From an uncultured Caryophanales bacterium (GTDB taxonomy: Bacteria > Bacillota_I > Bacilli_A > RF39 > UBA660), in NCBI GenBank assembly GCA_947169395.1, contig CAMVPJ010000028.1, forward strand, positions 1-14,055: a stretch of DNA of 14,055 nt. Direction: 5' to 3'. The notes under the pieces are model-generated. The model ran no database searches. It was not told where the DNA came from and saw only the letters and a program-made list of their open reading frames with translations. The translations under genes were made by a program, and so were the position numbers. Of this stretch, positions 12,868 to 14,055 are shown in pieces. Each line of letters starts with the position of its first letter. Within the stretch, counting starts at the first letter, position 1.

Positions 12868-13668
12868 CTAAATTAAATTCATAAACAAACTAAATGCTAG
12901 AATTACAAATATTATACTATCTAGTCTATCTAATACTCCACCATGTCCTGGCATAAGATTAGAAAAATCTTTTACTTTATAATATCTTTTTATTGCTGAG
13001 AAGAATAAATCTCCAAACTGTCCTATTATTGATAGAAATAATGTAAACATAATAATTACTGGTAACTGTATAGATGTATTAATTACTGTTGTATAAAATA
13101 CTGTTCCTGTGAATGTTGCAACTAATGCTCCACCAATAAATCCTTCCCAAGTTTTCTTAGGGGAAACACTTTCGAGTAATTTATGCCTACCTATAAGCAT
13201 TCCTGTAAAAAGTGCAAATGTATCTGTAAGTATTGTTACTAGGAATAAATATAATATTACTCTAAGACCAATACTACGATAAAGATTTGCAAGCACCATT
13301 GATGATGCAATTAATAATACTCCACCTAACATGTAACAGCAATCATTAATATTATATTTATTTTTATCATTATATAGAATGATTGGAAAGAATAATACAA
13401 GTAATAATGATGTAATTATTCTAAAATCAAAATTAATAATCATATCTTTGTTTATATCTACACTAAAGTAGAAAAGTGTTAAACAAAGATAAGCAATTAA
13501 CTTAATAATATTTGGAAATTCTTTTTTCTTTTCTCTTACATTAATAAACTCTCTTAATGCTTGTAAAGCTATTAAAAAGAATACAGCTTTATATAAAGTA
13601 CCTCCAAAATAAAATACTGGTATACTAAGTAGTATAACTATTATCGCACTAATTATTCTAGTTTTCAC
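12868..13668 (-). CDS. cdsA: Phosphatidate cytidylyltransferase
   Basis: Makes CDP-diacylglycerol from CTP and phosphatidate, the branch point for bacterial phospholipids; integral membrane enzyme. From the chosen start it has 266 residues, the normal length, with about eight hydrophobic segments. The C-terminal CdsA signature is intact: SAIKRYYKVKDFSNLMPG followed by HGGVLDRLDS. KKTWEGFIGG in the cytosolic loop is also typical. The start is GTG at 13668 because AAGGTGAT precedes it and the promoter -10 (13699-13704) lies inside the longer frame from 13731, excluding that start. It leads the operon cdsA-rseP. uppS, normally just upstream, is not here; a DUF3006 gene is found instead. Confidence 0.95.
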   Translation of the reverse strand: MKTRIISAIIVILLSIPVFYFGGTLYKAVFFLIALQALREFINVREKKKEFPNIIKLIAYLCLTLFYFSVDINKDMIINFDFRIITSLLLVLFFPIILYNDKNKYNINDCCYMLGGVLLIASSMVLANLYRSIGLRVILYLFLVTILTDTFALFTGMLIGRHKLLESVSPKKTWEGFIGGALVATFTGTVFYTTVINTSIQLPVIIMFTLFLSIIGQFGDLFFSAIKRYYKVKDFSNLMPGHGGVLDRLDSIIFVILAFSLFMNLI

Positions 13669-13698
13669 ATAATCACCTTGTCCCTCAATATAATTATT

Positions 13699-13727
13699 AT
13701 TATAATACATAAAAGTTTCTATTACAA
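13699..13727 (-). promoter_or_regulatory. Promoter of cdsA-rseP
   Basis: Minus strand: -35 TTGTAA (13727-13722), 17-nt spacer, perfect -10 TATAAT (13704-13699), in the 63-bp gap after the DUF3006 gene. Confidence 0.65.
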
Positions 13728-13731
13728 GCAA

Positions 13732-13929
13732 CTAATCAACAAATAAATCATCCATGAGTTTCTTTACCTCAGACTCTCTTTTTTTTCTATCCTCTTTATT
13801 GATATATATATCAACTATATCTCCTTCTTTTGCTCCTGGTATTAACTCTTTTGGAACATCTATTATATTACCATTTTCTAACTCTAATACTATATAATCT
13901 TCTTCTATTCTATCTACTGTAACTTGCAT
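13732..13929 (-). CDS. DUF3006 domain protein
   Basis: 65 residues: VTVDRIEEDYIVLELENGNIIDVPKELIPGAKEGDIVDIYI, the compact beta-rich DUF3006 pattern, followed by a charged helix (KEDRKKRESEVKKLMDDLF). The function of the family is unknown; it is often found next to, and seemingly works with, secreted metallo-beta-lactamase/ComEC-like hydrolases. The start ATG 13929 is 3 nt after the stop of the upstream partial gene, so the two are one transcription unit and probably coupled; GAGG lies about 10 nt before the ATG. Confidence 0.8.
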   Translation of the reverse strand: MQVTVDRIEEDYIVLELENGNIIDVPKELIPGAKEGDIVDIYINKEDRKKRESEVKKLMDDLFVD

Positions 13930-13932
13930 ATA

Positions 13933-14055
13933 CTACCTCAATTCATATTCAAACTCATTATCATTAATCATAAATTTATAATTACCAATTTTAACATTAC
14001 TAGGTACTTTCCATACCCACTCAACATATCCTTCACTATCTGACTTTTTACTAAC
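13933..14055 (-). CDS. C-terminus of an unidentified protein with an Ig-like end (cut by window edge)
   Basis: Only the last 40 residues are inside the window. They read as a beta-sandwich edge: DSEGYVEWVWKVPSNVKIGN, then YKFMINDNEFEYELR, the pattern (xxGxVxWxWxVxxxVxxGxY) of bacterial Ig-like domains at the ends of secreted or surface proteins. Because a DUF3006 gene follows directly, the missing part could be a metallo-beta-lactamase-type hydrolase, but this is only context. Confidence 0.5.
   Translation of the reverse strand, partial: VSKKSDSEGYVEWVWKVPSNVKIGNYKFMINDNEFEYELR

Overview
The window is a very AT-rich chromosomal segment from a low-GC Gram-positive bacterium (Bacillota, Bacilli/Mollicutes-like side). 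The evidence is the rimP-nusA-rnpM-infB order, the cdsA-rseP pair, strong AAGGAGG-type ribosome sites, frequent GTG/TTG starts, and TGG for Trp with TGA used as a stop. A gut lineage is an inference from the mix of DUF4143 ATPase, ORF6N protein, TnpB and a diversity-generating retroelement (DGR); nothing here fixes the species.

Layout. 1-2744 (minus): translation/transcription operon rimP (very short) - nusA - rnpM - dCMP deaminase - infB (cut by the window edge). The deaminase sits where ylxQ is usually found. 2745-2880: two divergent promoters sharing one palindromic -35. 2881-3558 (plus): CPBP membrane protease. 3588-4853 (minus): DUF4143-type ATPase with three 23-bp repeats upstream of its promoter. 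4974-5639 (minus): gmk. 5778-5853 (plus): tRNA-Lys(CUU). 5945-7308 (plus): a TnpB-only (IS1341-like) element with its own promoter and a probable omega RNA.

7413-10279 (minus) is the most interesting part: a DGR cassette reading, in transcription order, prepilin-like target protein with a C-terminal variable region, MutS-like accessory protein, Avd-like four-helix-bundle protein, and a DGR-type reverse transcriptase (IGxxxSQ motif). The reverse transcriptase is cut off just after its catalytic box, which is itself altered (YNDI). The cut coincides exactly with a 42-bp copy of the sequence found after tRNA-Lys. No template repeat is visible, so this looks like a DGR whose diversification machinery was broken by recombination while its variable target gene survived, with a good promoter next to an A28 tract.

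10485-11639 (minus): a small unrecognised ORF and an ORF6N-type phage-like gene carrying two frameshifts. 11821-14055 (minus): rseP - cdsA (no dxr between them) - DUF3006 protein - C-terminus of an Ig-like secreted or surface protein.

The two ends are core operons; the middle (about 5.9-11.6 kb) is accessory DNA with mobile and decaying genes.
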